A stretch of 64,000 nucleotides of DNA from a virus. The first letter of the stretch is position 1. Every line of letters starts with the position of its first letter. Positions 7,725-15,432 of the stretch are shown here, one piece after another. A model generated the notes under the pieces. The model did not search any database and was not told the DNA's origin. It saw only the letters and a program-made list of their open reading frames with translations. The position numbers and the translations under genes were made by a program. Location of the stretch: positions 1-64,000 of IMG/VR virus record IMGVR_UViG_3300027792_000019; one strand, given 5' to 3'.

Positions 7725-8864
7725 ATGAACCAAACCCTATACCAAAAAGATTCAAGTGATAGAATTCGTTCCTGGCAAATTGAGGTTATTCAACATTCTG
7801 ATTCTAGCGATATTGTTATTAGCACAGGATTATTAGATGGTGCTAAAGTAAAAACTGTAACTCAAATTACAGAAGGAAAGAATATTGGTAAGTCCAATGG
7901 CACAGATCATTATTCTCAGGCCATATTAGAAGCCAATAGTAAAATTGAATCACAACTTAAAAAGGGATATGTTAAGGATTTTGATAATATCCAGAGTAAA
8001 GATGTTTTGGGGAGTGGTGTGCTTGCGCCGATGCTTGCCCACAAACATCATCCTACTGGTGCGCAAAAGAGTAGTAAAACTTTAGCACAGATGGGTATTT
8101 TGGGGAAGAAGATATTCTGCCAGCCGAAGCTAGATGGGAATAGATGCCTAATTAAAGTTGAAAATGGTGTAGCGACTATGTACACGAGAAGCGGCGATGT
8201 TATGCCGGTGCAGCTTAAAAATATTTTAGATGATGTTCTTAAGGGTCGTACTCAAGTAGAATCTTTTATTTTAGATGGCGAATTGTTTTCAAACAAATTT
8301 TCTTTCAATAAATTAAATGGATTGATCAAACGTCAAACGGTATCAAAAGAGGATATTGAAGAACGAAAAAACATCAAGTATCATTTGTATGACGTTATGA
8401 CAGATGAAGGTTATGAAAAGCGTTATGACTTTATTAAAAACTTCGCCTCTGATAATATCGAAGTAATCCCTAATTTTGAGATTATTGCAACAGATGAAAA
8501 TATTCAAAAATATCTTGAACAATTCCTTGCCGCAGGGAACGAAGGGTTGATGATCCGGCAACTTGGAATGCCTTACGATCATAAACGTAGTTGGCAATTG
8601 GTTAAGGTTAAGGTGTTTGAAGATGAAGAGTTTGAATTAATTGGGTTCGAGGAAGATAAGAGAAAAGGCTTTGTTGGAGCGTTTGTTATGTTGAATAAAG
8701 ATGGAAATACTTTTAATGCTGGAGCTTCAGGACAGGGTGAGCAGGAACGAACTTATATGTGGAGCCATCCAGAAGAATTTATTGGTAAAATGGCGACAGT
8801 GTGTTATTTTGGCATGTCTGAGTACAATGTGCCCCGATTCCCCAAATTCAAAGGGCCAAAGTAA
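7725..8864 (+). CDS. ATP-dependent DNA ligase with N-terminal WGR-like domain
   Basis: 379 aa. Residues ~1-85 look like a WGR domain (KDSSDRIRSWQIEV ... HYSQAILEANSKI). The nucleotidyltransferase core begins with motif I KLDGNR; Lys135 would carry AMP. LDGEL, a later EGLMIR (motif IV) and WQLVKVKVF (motif V) follow, and the C-terminus is a short OB-fold. It seals nicks in duplex DNA, presumably in phage replication or repair. AAAGGAG upstream. Confidence 0.93.
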   Translation: MNQTLYQKDSSDRIRSWQIEVIQHSDSSDIVISTGLLDGAKVKTVTQITEGKNIGKSNGTDHYSQAILEANSKIESQLKKGYVKDFDNIQSKDVLGSGVLAPMLAHKHHPTGAQKSSKTLAQMGILGKKIFCQPKLDGNRCLIKVENGVATMYTRSGDVMPVQLKNILDDVLKGRTQVESFILDGELFSNKFSFNKLNGLIKRQTVSKEDIEERKNIKYHLYDVMTDEGYEKRYDFIKNFASDNIEVIPNFEIIATDENIQKYLEQFLAAGNEGLMIRQLGMPYDHKRSWQLVKVKVFEDEEFELIGFEEDKRKGFVGAFVMLNKDGNTFNAGASGQGEQERTYMWSHPEEFIGKMATVCYFGMSEYNVPRFPKFKGPK

Positions 8865-8870
8865 ATCCCA

Positions 8871-8888
8871 ATGAATCGTTGATTTTGT
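8871..8888. repeat. Degenerate palindromic element, spacer CGTTGA
   Basis: Arms ATGAAT and TTTTGT, 7 nt after the ligase stop with CCCA before and TGG after. Kept because of its position; arms are decayed. Confidence 0.4.
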
Positions 8889-8907
8889 TGGCTAAAAAAG
8901 GAGTAAA

Positions 8908-9285
8908 ATGGCAAAAAGACTTGCAGAATTTCAAAAATATAAATTCATCAATCCAGATCCAACCCTACGAAACAATCTTATGGCTTTTGGGTTTGAAATT
9001 GGTGACGGTTGGATTCCTATCATGCGAGAACTGTGTGAGAAAATTCAAGCAGAAATTGATTCTGATCCTGAAGCTTATAAGGACTTAGAATTTACACAAG
9101 TGAAAGAAAAATGGGGTGGGTTAAGGGTATATTTAACTTATTATTATCCTAAGATTGAAGAATTGGTGGATGATGCTGAAGCGAAGTCTTTTGAAACTTG
9201 TGAAATTTGTGGTAAACCAGGGGAATTAAGAGACAGAGGTTGGATGTCAACTTTATGTAATGAGTGTAACGAAAAGGAGAAATAA
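8908..9285 (+). CDS. Phage protein with C-terminal zinc motif
   Basis: 125 aa. KEKWGGLRVYL followed by a helix and CEICGKPGELRDRGWMSTLC then NEC, a layout I recognise from small phage and bacterial hypothetical proteins with a four-Cys zinc site. Function unknown. AAAGGAG precedes the ATG; it ends 1 nt before the next start. Confidence 0.7.
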   Translation: MAKRLAEFQKYKFINPDPTLRNNLMAFGFEIGDGWIPIMRELCEKIQAEIDSDPEAYKDLEFTQVKEKWGGLRVYLTYYYPKIEELVDDAEAKSFETCEICGKPGELRDRGWMSTLCNECNEKEK

Positions 9286-9286
9286 T

Positions 9287-9502
9287 ATGAAAGGCAAATT
9301 CAGGAAAGACCATGACGATCACAACTATTTTATTCCAGAAATCTCTCTAGAAGCTTTTGACGATTATCAGACTAGGCTTGGATTACTTGATTTTTATGGA
9401 GATGAGTGGGAGGCTTTGAATGATGAGTTTTTAGAAAGATTTGAGAAACTTGTTTTGAAGTACCCGCCCAATCATTATTTAATTGAAATGTCATTACCAT
9501 GA
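9287..9502 (+). CDS. Small acidic hypothetical protein
   Basis: 71 aa, acidic and aromatic; not recognised. ATG 9287 follows AAAGGAGAAATAAT. The upstream in-frame start at 9260 lies within the previous gene and lacks a ribosome binding site. The stop TGA is within a palindrome. Confidence 0.6.
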   Translation: MKGKFRKDHDDHNYFIPEISLEAFDDYQTRLGLLDFYGDEWEALNDEFLERFEKLVLKYPPNHYLIEMSLP

Positions 9503-9516
9503 AATGCCAGTTTTAT
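9499..9516. repeat. Palindromic element, spacer TGCCAG
   Basis: Arms ATGAAA/TTTTAT (a G-U pair if RNA). Contains the TGA stop of 9287-9502. Confidence 0.75.
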
Positions 9517-9539
9517 TAGAATGACGGAAAGGATAAATT

Positions 9540-9980
9540 ATGTGTAGACCAGAACCAGAAAGGACACCTATGGCTGTTTATGAAAGACCAGAACCAACTA
9601 CACTACCTCCAACATCAAGACCAACTATTCATAATGAGAATTGTTGTTCACATTGCGGAAGTGGAATTGATGCAGAAGACAAAAATTGTACAAGATGTGG
9701 TGCCCCAAATGAAAATTATATGCAAAATAATATCAAAAAACAAACATATAATAAGGTTGTATGGATGGATGAATGTTTATATTTTGATTCAAATGGGTTT
9801 ACACGGCTTAGTCATAAGGCGAAAAATGGAATTGTTGGAATTGTAGACAAAAGTAATGAAAATTCTTATACATATTACAGAATGGATACATATATGCCTC
9901 ATGAAACCTATGACATTATTGGTTGTAGTGATTTGAAAAATAAAACAGTTTTAGTAAGTTACAACCCCATGAATGTGTAA
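9540..9980 (+). CDS. Zinc-ribbon protein
   Basis: 146 aa. Pro/Arg-rich N-terminus (two ERPEP-like repeats), then CSHCG...CTRCG, a zinc ribbon of the double CxxC type near residues 35-55, then an unrecognised beta-rich domain. Possibly an adaptor; function unknown. The stop TAA lies within the spacer of a palindrome. Confidence 0.65.
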   Translation: MCRPEPERTPMAVYERPEPTTLPPTSRPTIHNENCCSHCGSGIDAEDKNCTRCGAPNENYMQNNIKKQTYNKVVWMDECLYFDSNGFTRLSHKAKNGIVGIVDKSNENSYTYYRMDTYMPHETYDIIGCSDLKNKTVLVSYNPMNV

Positions 9981-9986
9981 TTTTAT
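9969..9986. repeat. Palindromic element (variant), spacer GTGTAA
   Basis: Arms ATGAAT/TTTTAT. The spacer holds the TAA stop of the upstream gene and the 3' arm holds the probable ATG (9985) of the next. Confidence 0.6.
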
Positions 9987-10206
9987 GGAAAAGAAATGGT
10001 GGATAAATATTAAAAAGATGAATAATGATATAAATGTATTGCCCGTTGGTGATATAAAATCGCATATCGAAGATGCAACTTGCCCCTGCAATCCGAGAAT
10101 TGAAGTTATAAGGGCTAATTTATTAATTGTTCATCATGCTTGGGATAATAGAGAATTATTTGAGGAAATTGATGCTGCTATAAAAGATGGTAGTTTAATG
10201 AAATAG
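9985..10206 (+). CDS. Small hypothetical protein
   Basis: 73 aa from ATG 9985, or 77 aa from 9973; no strong ribosome binding site decides. Contains DATCPCNPRIE and a helix-rich tail ELFEEIDAAIKDGSL. The CPCNP motif with HHAW is like small phage proteins of unknown function. The stop TAG lies in a palindrome spacer. Confidence 0.55.
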   Translation: MEKKWWINIKKMNNDINVLPVGDIKSHIEDATCPCNPRIEVIRANLLIVHHAWDNRELFEEIDAAIKDGSLMK

Positions 10207-10215
10207 TGCTTTCAT
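10198..10215. repeat. Palindromic element, spacer TAGTGC
   Basis: Perfect arms. The 5' arm encodes the last two residues (MK) of the upstream protein and the TAG stop begins the spacer. Confidence 0.85.
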
Positions 10216-10236
10216 GGATAAAATTAAGGAGAAATA

Positions 10237-10407
10237 ATGGATTATAAAAAGGTTTACGGGCACGTTGATAAGTTTGGTGATTTTTATGAGGATAAAGAAG
10301 AGGCATCAGATGAACCGGATTTGATTATTAATTTTGACGAATATTTTCGATGGTTTTATGTTATGAAAATTGTCAAATTTTTCAAGAAACTATTACACAT
10401 AAAATGA
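10237..10407 (+). CDS. Small acidic protein with basic-hydrophobic tail
   Basis: 56 aa; AAGGAGAAATA precedes the ATG. The acidic N-terminal half (EDKEEASDEPD) is followed by a hydrophobic/basic C-terminal helix (MKIVKFFKKLLHIK) that could lie on a membrane. Not recognised. The stop TGA lies in the next palindrome's spacer. Confidence 0.5.
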   Translation: MDYKKVYGHVDKFGDFYEDKEEASDEPDLIINFDEYFRWFYVMKIVKFFKKLLHIK

Positions 10408-10416
10408 GCAATTCAT
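10399..10416. repeat. Palindromic element (variant), spacer TGAGCA
   Basis: Arms ATAAAA/ATTCAT. The TGA stop of 10237-10407 opens the spacer. Confidence 0.6.
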
Positions 10417-10425
10417 GGAGTACAA

Positions 10426-10524
10426 ATGAATAGTAAAAATAAAAACATACAGACAATAATTTGGATTCTAGGAATCATATTATTCCTTATAATTACTTTT
10501 GGAGAAAGTTTTAGGTGGTGGTAA
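10426..10524 (+). CDS. Single-pass membrane micro-protein
   Basis: 32 aa. Short polar N-terminus (MNSKNKNIQ), one hydrophobic segment (TIIWILGIILFLIITF) and GESFRWW tail. ATG preceded by GGAGTACAA. It overlaps nothing and ends 1 nt before the GTG start of the next gene, supporting coupled translation. Confidence 0.45.
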   Translation: MNSKNKNIQTIIWILGIILFLIITFGESFRWW

Positions 10525-10525
10525 A

Positions 10526-10735
10526 GTGACAAAAGAAAAGAAAATTTTACATAATCGTGCTCAATGCAAAAAATGCAACGATATTATTGAATCAAAAACT
10601 GTTCATAATTTTGTTTCTTGTAAATGTGGTGAAATTTTTATTGATGGTGGTTTAGAATATTGCCATTGGGGAGCTAATGATTTGGATAATATTATTGATA
10701 TGTGTGAATATGAAAGCGAAGAATCTAATGGGTAA
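10526..10735 (+). CDS. Small zinc-ribbon protein (DUF7695-like)
   Basis: 69 aa. HNRAQCKKCNDIIESKTVH then SCKCG and a GGLEYCHWGANDLDNIID tail, a pattern frequent in bacterial and phage small proteins. I chose GTG 10526 because AGGTGGT lies 4-9 nt upstream; the in-frame TTG at 10499 is within the preceding micro-gene. Function unknown. Confidence 0.65.
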   Translation: MTKEKKILHNRAQCKKCNDIIESKTVHNFVSCKCGEIFIDGGLEYCHWGANDLDNIIDMCEYESEESNG

Positions 10736-11108
10736 ACTTGGAATACAATTAGTTTTTAAGCCAACATCCGAAGATTATGAAGATGATGAATTTTATCGTT
10801 TTGATAATTTAAATTGGGGACTATCTGATTACAGTTTCTTTGGAAACGATACTTCTGCTGGAGACTGGTATATAGAATCTATTGGATTTTCAGATTTATA
10901 TGAAGGTTATTTAAAAGAAGTTATTGATCCTATTGCTATAGAAAGAATAAGAGAATATTCGCAAAATACAAATTATGATAGACTCTATGATAAGAAAATA
11001 CAGATTCCAATTCTTGTTGATGCTTGGTGGGAAGAAGAAATTGATTGGGAGTCAGGTGTAGATGAAGGCTCATATGAATTTCAGTTTGATAGAATTTTAG
11101 ATATATAA
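10728..11108 (+). CDS. Acidic hypothetical protein
   Basis: 126 aa, strongly acidic and aromatic (DWYIESIGFSDLYEGY, DAWWEEEIDWESG), predicted soluble. Not recognised. Overlaps the previous gene by 8 nt at ATGGGTAA. Confidence 0.6.
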   Translation: MGKLGIQLVFKPTSEDYEDDEFYRFDNLNWGLSDYSFFGNDTSAGDWYIESIGFSDLYEGYLKEVIDPIAIERIREYSQNTNYDRLYDKKIQIPILVDAWWEEEIDWESGVDEGSYEFQFDRILDI

Positions 11109-11128
11109 TTAGTATGGAAGGAATGAAA

Positions 11129-11359
11129 ATGTATAAAGATATTTGTACAATAGCGACAGTATTATTGCGAGATGGAACTTTCTTACGGGCAGTAATATTT
11201 GATGATAATAATCCCAAAGAAAGATCAATCCAAGACGAAGCGATAATTCGTCAAAAGTTTACTGAAGATAAATTAATAGCATTTCAAACCGCAAATATCA
11301 ATGGTCATTTCCATCCTATTAATGTTTTGTGGTATGATATTATTTTTGAAGAGTTTTAA
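11129..11359 (+). CDS. Small hypothetical protein
   Basis: 76 aa, mixed alpha/beta; not recognised. ATG 11129 follows GGAAGGA. The earlier in-frame ATG 11114 overlaps that ribosome binding site and is less likely. Confidence 0.6.
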   Translation: MYKDICTIATVLLRDGTFLRAVIFDDNNPKERSIQDEAIIRQKFTEDKLIAFQTANINGHFHPINVLWYDIIFEEF

Positions 11360-11363
11360 CCCC

Positions 11364-11381
11364 ATAAAAGGAGAATTTCAT
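11364..11381. repeat. Palindromic element carrying RBS and start, spacer GGAGAA
   Basis: Arms ATAAAA/TTTCAT. The spacer is itself the Shine-Dalgarno GGAG and the 3' arm contributes the ATG (11380) of the next gene, as in the copy at 3996. Confidence 0.75.
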
Positions 11382-11655
11382 GGATTACAGAGATGAGATA
11401 CAAGAATTTTTAAAAGAGTTTGAAAAAGAATTTAAATTAAATTTACAACAACTAAATTGGGTAGACCAAAGACTAGAGGAAGTATATAGTTTTGGTTTAG
11501 ACGATGGTCAAAATTCTAGATCTGAAAAAGATTATGACGAAGGCTATAGTGACGCTAAAGATTATTTTACAAACGAAGATAGAGAAGATGAATTTTATGA
11601 CGATGGATATAAAAAAGGATATGAAGAAGCAAAAAGGGATTATGGGATCGAATGA
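11380..11655 (+). CDS. Acidic repeat-like protein
   Basis: 91 aa. The C-terminal half shows repeated DDGxxxxYxEAKxxY-like units (DEGYSDAKDYF, DDGYKKGYEEAKRDY) and is very acidic. Function unknown. The start codon is within a palindrome copy. Overlaps the next gene by 4 nt. Confidence 0.6.
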   Translation: MDYRDEIQEFLKEFEKEFKLNLQQLNWVDQRLEEVYSFGLDDGQNSRSEKDYDEGYSDAKDYFTNEDREDEFYDDGYKKGYEEAKRDYGIE

Positions 11656-12629
11656 AAATTAACACTGAAGAATATTATGATTATGACGATCTTGTTATTA
11701 AACCGAAACCATCATCTATCCCATCAAGGGATGATGTTGATATTTCTGTTAATGTGCTAGATAGATTCACATTAAAATTTCCAGTTTTTGCAAGCCCAAT
11801 GAGGGCAATTGTAAACGCTGATTTTTGTAAATTGTTTGCTGATTTAGGAGGTTGTGGAATCCTTCATCGTTTCTATGACACAAAAGACGAATGGTATCTA
11901 GAAGCAGAAAAAATATCTGAAGCAAAAATATTTGGTTTGTCTATTGGCATGAATGATTATGCAGTTGCCATGGATTTTCTTAAATTTAATCCTCATGTGA
12001 TTTTATTAGATGTCGCAAATGGCTACACCGACTCTGTTATTAATTTTTGTAAAAGTTTGCGAAAGTTAATTGATAAGGAAAGTCCTAGTACGTTATTAAT
12101 GGCTGGCAATATTGCAAGTTATGAAGGAGCCGAAAATCTTTATAAAGCAGGTGTTGATATGGTTCGCTGCGGAATTGGGGGTGGCGGTCTTTGCTCAACT
12201 AGGAATAAAACTGGTGTGGCGGTTCCTCAACTTTCAGCAGTTATGGATTCATCTAAATCTGATGTGTTTATTGTAAATGATGGTGGAATTAGAAATGCTG
12301 GTGATGCAACAAAAGCATTTATAGCAGGAGCAGATGCAATTATGTGTGGCAGTATCCTTGCACAAACTTATGAAAGTCCAGCCGAGAATACCATTTTCGG
12401 TATGGCCTCAAGAAAGTTACAGGATTTGCGTCACACACAAGTAAAATCTGTTGAAGGAATTGAAAAGTTTATTGAAAAGAAAATGTCTCTAAAAGATTTT
12501 GTGGAAGAATTTTCTTGGGATATGCGATCTACTGGAACAATGATTAATGCTAGAAGTCTTCAAGAAATGCGAAATAATGGCGAATTTCTTAAGGTTGGCA
12601 AAGGTACATTGAGTCTTGACAAGAATTAG
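11652..12629 (+). CDS. guaC: IMP dehydrogenase/GMP reductase family enzyme, GMPR-like
   Basis: 325 aa, the length of GMP reductases and lacking the CBS pair of most IMP dehydrogenases. FASPM near residue 46, NDGGIRNAGDATKAF in the phosphate-binding region, and the active-site loop GIGGGGLCSTR with Cys181 are all present. GMPR reduces GMP to IMP with NADPH; IMPDH does the opposite direction with NAD. The sequence alone does not settle which reaction it performs. Its neighbours are not purine genes, so it may tune the phage nucleotide pool. The ATGA overlap couples it to the acidic repeat gene upstream. Confidence 0.85.
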   Translation: MKINTEEYYDYDDLVIKPKPSSIPSRDDVDISVNVLDRFTLKFPVFASPMRAIVNADFCKLFADLGGCGILHRFYDTKDEWYLEAEKISEAKIFGLSIGMNDYAVAMDFLKFNPHVILLDVANGYTDSVINFCKSLRKLIDKESPSTLLMAGNIASYEGAENLYKAGVDMVRCGIGGGGLCSTRNKTGVAVPQLSAVMDSSKSDVFIVNDGGIRNAGDATKAFIAGADAIMCGSILAQTYESPAENTIFGMASRKLQDLRHTQVKSVEGIEKFIEKKMSLKDFVEEFSWDMRSTGTMINARSLQEMRNNGEFLKVGKGTLSLDKN

Positions 12630-12644
12630 TTTATGTGATATAGT
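12616..12644 (+). promoter_or_regulatory. Sigma70-like extended -10 promoter
   Basis: TTGACA 12616-12621 (inside the last codons of the GMPR-like gene), 17-bp spacer ending TGA, TATAGT 12639-12644. Drives the RNA repair genes at 12678. Confidence 0.75.
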
Positions 12645-12677
12645 TATGGTATAAAATAAATAAACCAAGGAGATAAT

Positions 12678-13766
12678 ATGAGCACATTGATTGTAGAAAT
12701 TTGCGAAATTGAAAACGTCCAGAAGCATCCTAACGCTGACCGATTATCGGTAGCCCAAGTGAAGGGTTGGAACGTGATCATCGGATTAGACCAATATAAA
12801 AATGGAGACCTCGTAACATTTATCCCTCCAGATTGCATCATACCTCCTAACCTTATTGAAGAACATAAGTTGGAATATTTACGTAGCGATGGTCGCACCA
12901 AAAGTGTTAAACTTCGTGGGTATTTGTCTCAAGGTCTTGTGTTAGATGTACCTAAAGGAAAATTCAAATTAGGAGATGATGTATCTTCTGTTTTGGGTAT
13001 TACAAAATGGCAACCTCCTGAACCAAAATATTCTGCACAAAATCAAACAAAGAAAACTTCTAAAAAGAAAATTAATCCTTTGTTTGATAAATATACTGAT
13101 ATTGAGAATATCAAACATTATAATGATGTTTTCAAAGATGGTGATATTGTTGCGATAACCGAAAAGATCCATGGCGCGAATTCACGTTACGCCAATCTTG
13201 AAATTTCTATCAATAAAAACCAACCATTCTTTGATAGGATTGAATCATTTATTAAAAAATATATTTTAAAACATACTCATGAATTTGTATATGGTTCACA
13301 CAATGTTCAAATTACTTATCATTCAAACAGAAAGTCTTTCTATGGAGAAGATGTTTGGGGGAGTATTGCAAAGAAATATAATTTGGCAAATATTATTCCT
13401 CAAGATTATATTGTTTATGGTGAGGTGTATGGGCAAGGAATTCAAGATTTGACCTATGGGCTTTCTAGTGTTGATTTAGTAGTATTTGATATTAAATATA
13501 AAAATCAATATTTAGATTGGGAAGTTGTAAAAGATTTATGCCAGCAATGGAATTTAAAGACTGTCCCACAATTATATGTAGGAGAATTTTCAAATGAAAT
13601 CCTAAGACTGACTGATGGGAATTCTATGGTTTGCCCATATCAAATTCGTGAGGGAATTGTAATCAAGATGCTTCATGAAGAAAATGATCCTATAATTGGG
13701 AGGAAAATTTTGAAGAGTGTTAGTGCTGATTATTTGACCCGTAAGGGAGCGACGGAATACCAATGA
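12678..13766 (+). CDS. RNA ligase, DraRnl (Rnl5) type
   Basis: 362 aa. The N-terminal ~110 residues form an OB-like domain (LIVEICEIENVQKHPNADRL), then the ligase core with motif I KIHGAN (Lys163 would be adenylated), YGEVYGQGIQ, motif IV REGIVIKM and motif V GRKILKSVS. The N-terminal OB plus Rnl2-like core is the architecture of Deinococcus RNA ligase, which seals 3'-OH/5'-phosphate nicks in RNA. It overlaps the polynucleotide kinase gene by 4 nt; together they form an RNA repair pair that could restore host- or defence-cleaved tRNA. Preceded by its own promoter and CAAGGAG. Confidence 0.9.
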   Translation: MSTLIVEICEIENVQKHPNADRLSVAQVKGWNVIIGLDQYKNGDLVTFIPPDCIIPPNLIEEHKLEYLRSDGRTKSVKLRGYLSQGLVLDVPKGKFKLGDDVSSVLGITKWQPPEPKYSAQNQTKKTSKKKINPLFDKYTDIENIKHYNDVFKDGDIVAITEKIHGANSRYANLEISINKNQPFFDRIESFIKKYILKHTHEFVYGSHNVQITYHSNRKSFYGEDVWGSIAKKYNLANIIPQDYIVYGEVYGQGIQDLTYGLSSVDLVVFDIKYKNQYLDWEVVKDLCQQWNLKTVPQLYVGEFSNEILRLTDGNSMVCPYQIREGIVIKMLHEENDPIIGRKILKSVSADYLTRKGATEYQ

Positions 13767-14596
13767 AAAAAGTTATTCTCACTAAGGGACTCCAAGGTTG
13801 CGGGAAAACAACTTGGGCAAAACAGATGCAAGCAGATTTTCCTAATCAGTATAAGCGCGTCAATAAGGACGATCTTAGACTCATGCTTGATAATTCTATT
13901 TGGAGCAAAGGAAATGAAAAGTTTGTTTTAAAACTTCGTGATCATATTATTTTACAAGCATTAGAAGATGGAAAGCATGTGATTGTGGACGACACTAATT
14001 TAAATGTCGTCCACGAAAACCATATCAAAGAATTAGTAAAGGGTTTGGCAGAAGTAGAAATAAAAGACTTCACGGACATTGATATTGAAACTTGTATCAA
14101 AAATGATACTAAACGTGCTAATCCTGTTGGAGAAAAGATTATTCGTCAAACCTATAAACAATGGTTGTATAAAGAACCGGTTAAGCCAGAATATATAAAC
14201 GATGCTCCAGATGTGATTATTTGTGACATGGATGGTACACTATCATTATTCGGTGATAAGAATCCATACGAAAGAGATTTTGAAAATGATATATTAAATA
14301 ATGTTATTTATGATATTATCAAAAATAAAAACTTACTTTTCGTTTCTGGACGTAAAAATAAATATAGAAATAAAACATTAGAATTTTTGCAAAACAATAA
14401 TATTAAATTTATTTCTTTGTTTATGCGAGGCGATGAGGATGATAGAAAAGATTCTATTGTCAAAAAAGAAATTTACGAGAAATATATCTTAGGGAAATAT
14501 AATGTTCAATTTGTTTTAGATGATCGAACACAGGTTGTAAAATTATGGCGTTCTTTAGGACTGACATGTCTACAAGTAGCAGATGGTGATTTTTAA
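13763..14596 (+). CDS. pnkP: Polynucleotide 5'-kinase/3'-phosphatase (T4 Pnk-like)
   Basis: 277 aa, two domains. The kinase domain has P-loop GLQGCGKTT at residues 9-17 and a VDDTN motif. The C-terminal HAD phosphatase starts with DMDGT near residue 155, then a VSGRKNKYR segment and FVLDDR near the end. This is the T4 Pnk order (kinase then phosphatase). It converts 2',3'-cyclic phosphate/5'-OH ends to ligatable 3'-OH/5'-P and works with the adjacent RNA ligase. The overlap (ATGA) supports a shared message. Confidence 0.93.
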   Translation: MKKVILTKGLQGCGKTTWAKQMQADFPNQYKRVNKDDLRLMLDNSIWSKGNEKFVLKLRDHIILQALEDGKHVIVDDTNLNVVHENHIKELVKGLAEVEIKDFTDIDIETCIKNDTKRANPVGEKIIRQTYKQWLYKEPVKPEYINDAPDVIICDMDGTLSLFGDKNPYERDFENDILNNVIYDIIKNKNLLFVSGRKNKYRNKTLEFLQNNNIKFISLFMRGDEDDRKDSIVKKEIYEKYILGKYNVQFVLDDRTQVVKLWRSLGLTCLQVADGDF

Positions 14597-14600
14597 CCCC

Positions 14601-14618
14601 ATGAAATAACCCTTTTAT
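14601..14618. repeat. Palindromic element, spacer TAACCC
   Basis: Arms ATGAAA/TTTTAT, CC...TGG flanks, 4 nt after the Pnk stop. Confidence 0.8.
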
Positions 14619-14657
14619 TGGGATTTTTCAATCAATTATTAGTAAAAAGGAGAGAAA

Positions 14658-14672
14658 ATGGACGCAAAATGA
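14658..14672 (+). other. Four-codon mini-ORF (ATG GAC GCA AAA TGA)
   Basis: It has the best-placed ribosome binding site (AAAGGAGAG, 5 nt) and its TGA overlaps the ATG at 14669 of the next gene. Either a leader peptide coupled to the gene, or one A lost from an A run; adding one A would fuse it in frame to the gene. Confidence 0.4.
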
Positions 14673-14923
14673 TGTTGGATTTAGGAAAAGAAAACGGACT
14701 ACAAACTATGCGCGAATGTTATGAATCTGTTATGACAGACTATAAAAAGTTTTTCTCAGATGAAAATTATTTGAATGAAGAAGCTACTTTTGAAAATGAT
14801 ATTGATAAATATGGTCTAGAATTGACTGACACTATTAAAGAAGCTTATGTTAAACTTGGTGTTGAAGAATCTGTTTGGAATGAAGTAGAAGATTCACAAA
14901 ATAAAAATTTATTAGGATGTTAA
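14669..14923 (+). CDS. Small acidic hypothetical protein
   Basis: 84 aa from ATG 14669, helical and acidic; not recognised. The annotated start is unusual because the Shine-Dalgarno best fits ATG 14658, which opens a four-codon frame ending at this ATG. The frame upstream of 14669 runs back to a TTG at 14618 in a palindrome, without a ribosome binding site. Confidence 0.55.
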   Translation: MMLDLGKENGLQTMRECYESVMTDYKKFFSDENYLNEEATFENDIDKYGLELTDTIKEAYVKLGVEESVWNEVEDSQNKNLLGC

Positions 14924-14933
14924 AGGATAAAAT

Positions 14934-15182
14934 ATGACAAATAAAATCACCATCACCTCAATAACTATAACTCCTCCTAAAACTATTGTTCGTTGGAGTG
15001 ATAAAACACGCACAGAAGTAAACTGCGATACAGATCCTTTTGATGAAGAAAAAGGTGTATTGTTATGTATTTGTAAGAAATTTTTAGGGTCATATTCTGA
15101 AGTTATGAAGGCAGTGGATATGGGCAAGAATGATGTTAAGGAAAGTATTAAGAAGTTTAATGAGAGTAGGAAATTACTCTAA
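14934..15182 (+). CDS. Small phage protein of the 'PKTIVRWSDKT' type
   Basis: 82 aa. The core TPPKTIVRWSDKTRTEVNCD followed by DPFDEEKGVLLCICKKFLG matches the widespread Bacillota-phage small-protein pattern also seen in the 2835-3239 product. Likely a compact beta-hairpin plus helix; role unknown. AAAGGAT upstream. Confidence 0.75.
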   Translation: MTNKITITSITITPPKTIVRWSDKTRTEVNCDTDPFDEEKGVLLCICKKFLGSYSEVMKAVDMGKNDVKESIKKFNESRKLL

Positions 15183-15199
15183 TGAAATCTCTGTTTCAT
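15182..15199. repeat. Palindromic element, spacer TCTCTG
   Basis: Perfect arms, starting on the last base of the upstream TAA. Its ATG opens a frame but lacks a ribosome binding site. Confidence 0.85.
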
Positions 15200-15214
15200 G
15201 GAGTAAGGAAAATT

Positions 15215-15421
15215 ATGGACTGGATATTTAAAAGATTAACTTGTTTCTTTAAAGGATGCAATAAAACATATTGGCACGAAAATGAATATGTTGGAGGAAC
15301 TGATTGCTCTAGATGCGAAGCGGGGATTGAAAGTACAGGATATAAAACTTCACATAAATTATTTGAAGGCAATCTTATTGCTAGATTGTTTCCTAGATTT
15401 TGGATGGATTATTTTGAATAG
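15215..15421 (+). CDS. Small zinc-binding protein, DUF1660-like
   Basis: 68 aa. LTCFFKGCNKTYW ... CSRCEAG resembles DUF1660-type small prophage proteins (C-x-x-G-H-x-W ... CxRCG). ATG 15215 follows AAGGAAAA; the in-frame ATG at 15182 belongs to a palindrome. Confidence 0.6.
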   Translation: MDWIFKRLTCFFKGCNKTYWHENEYVGGTDCSRCEAGIESTGYKTSHKLFEGNLIARLFPRFWMDYFE

Positions 15422-15432
15422 GAGAAAATAAA

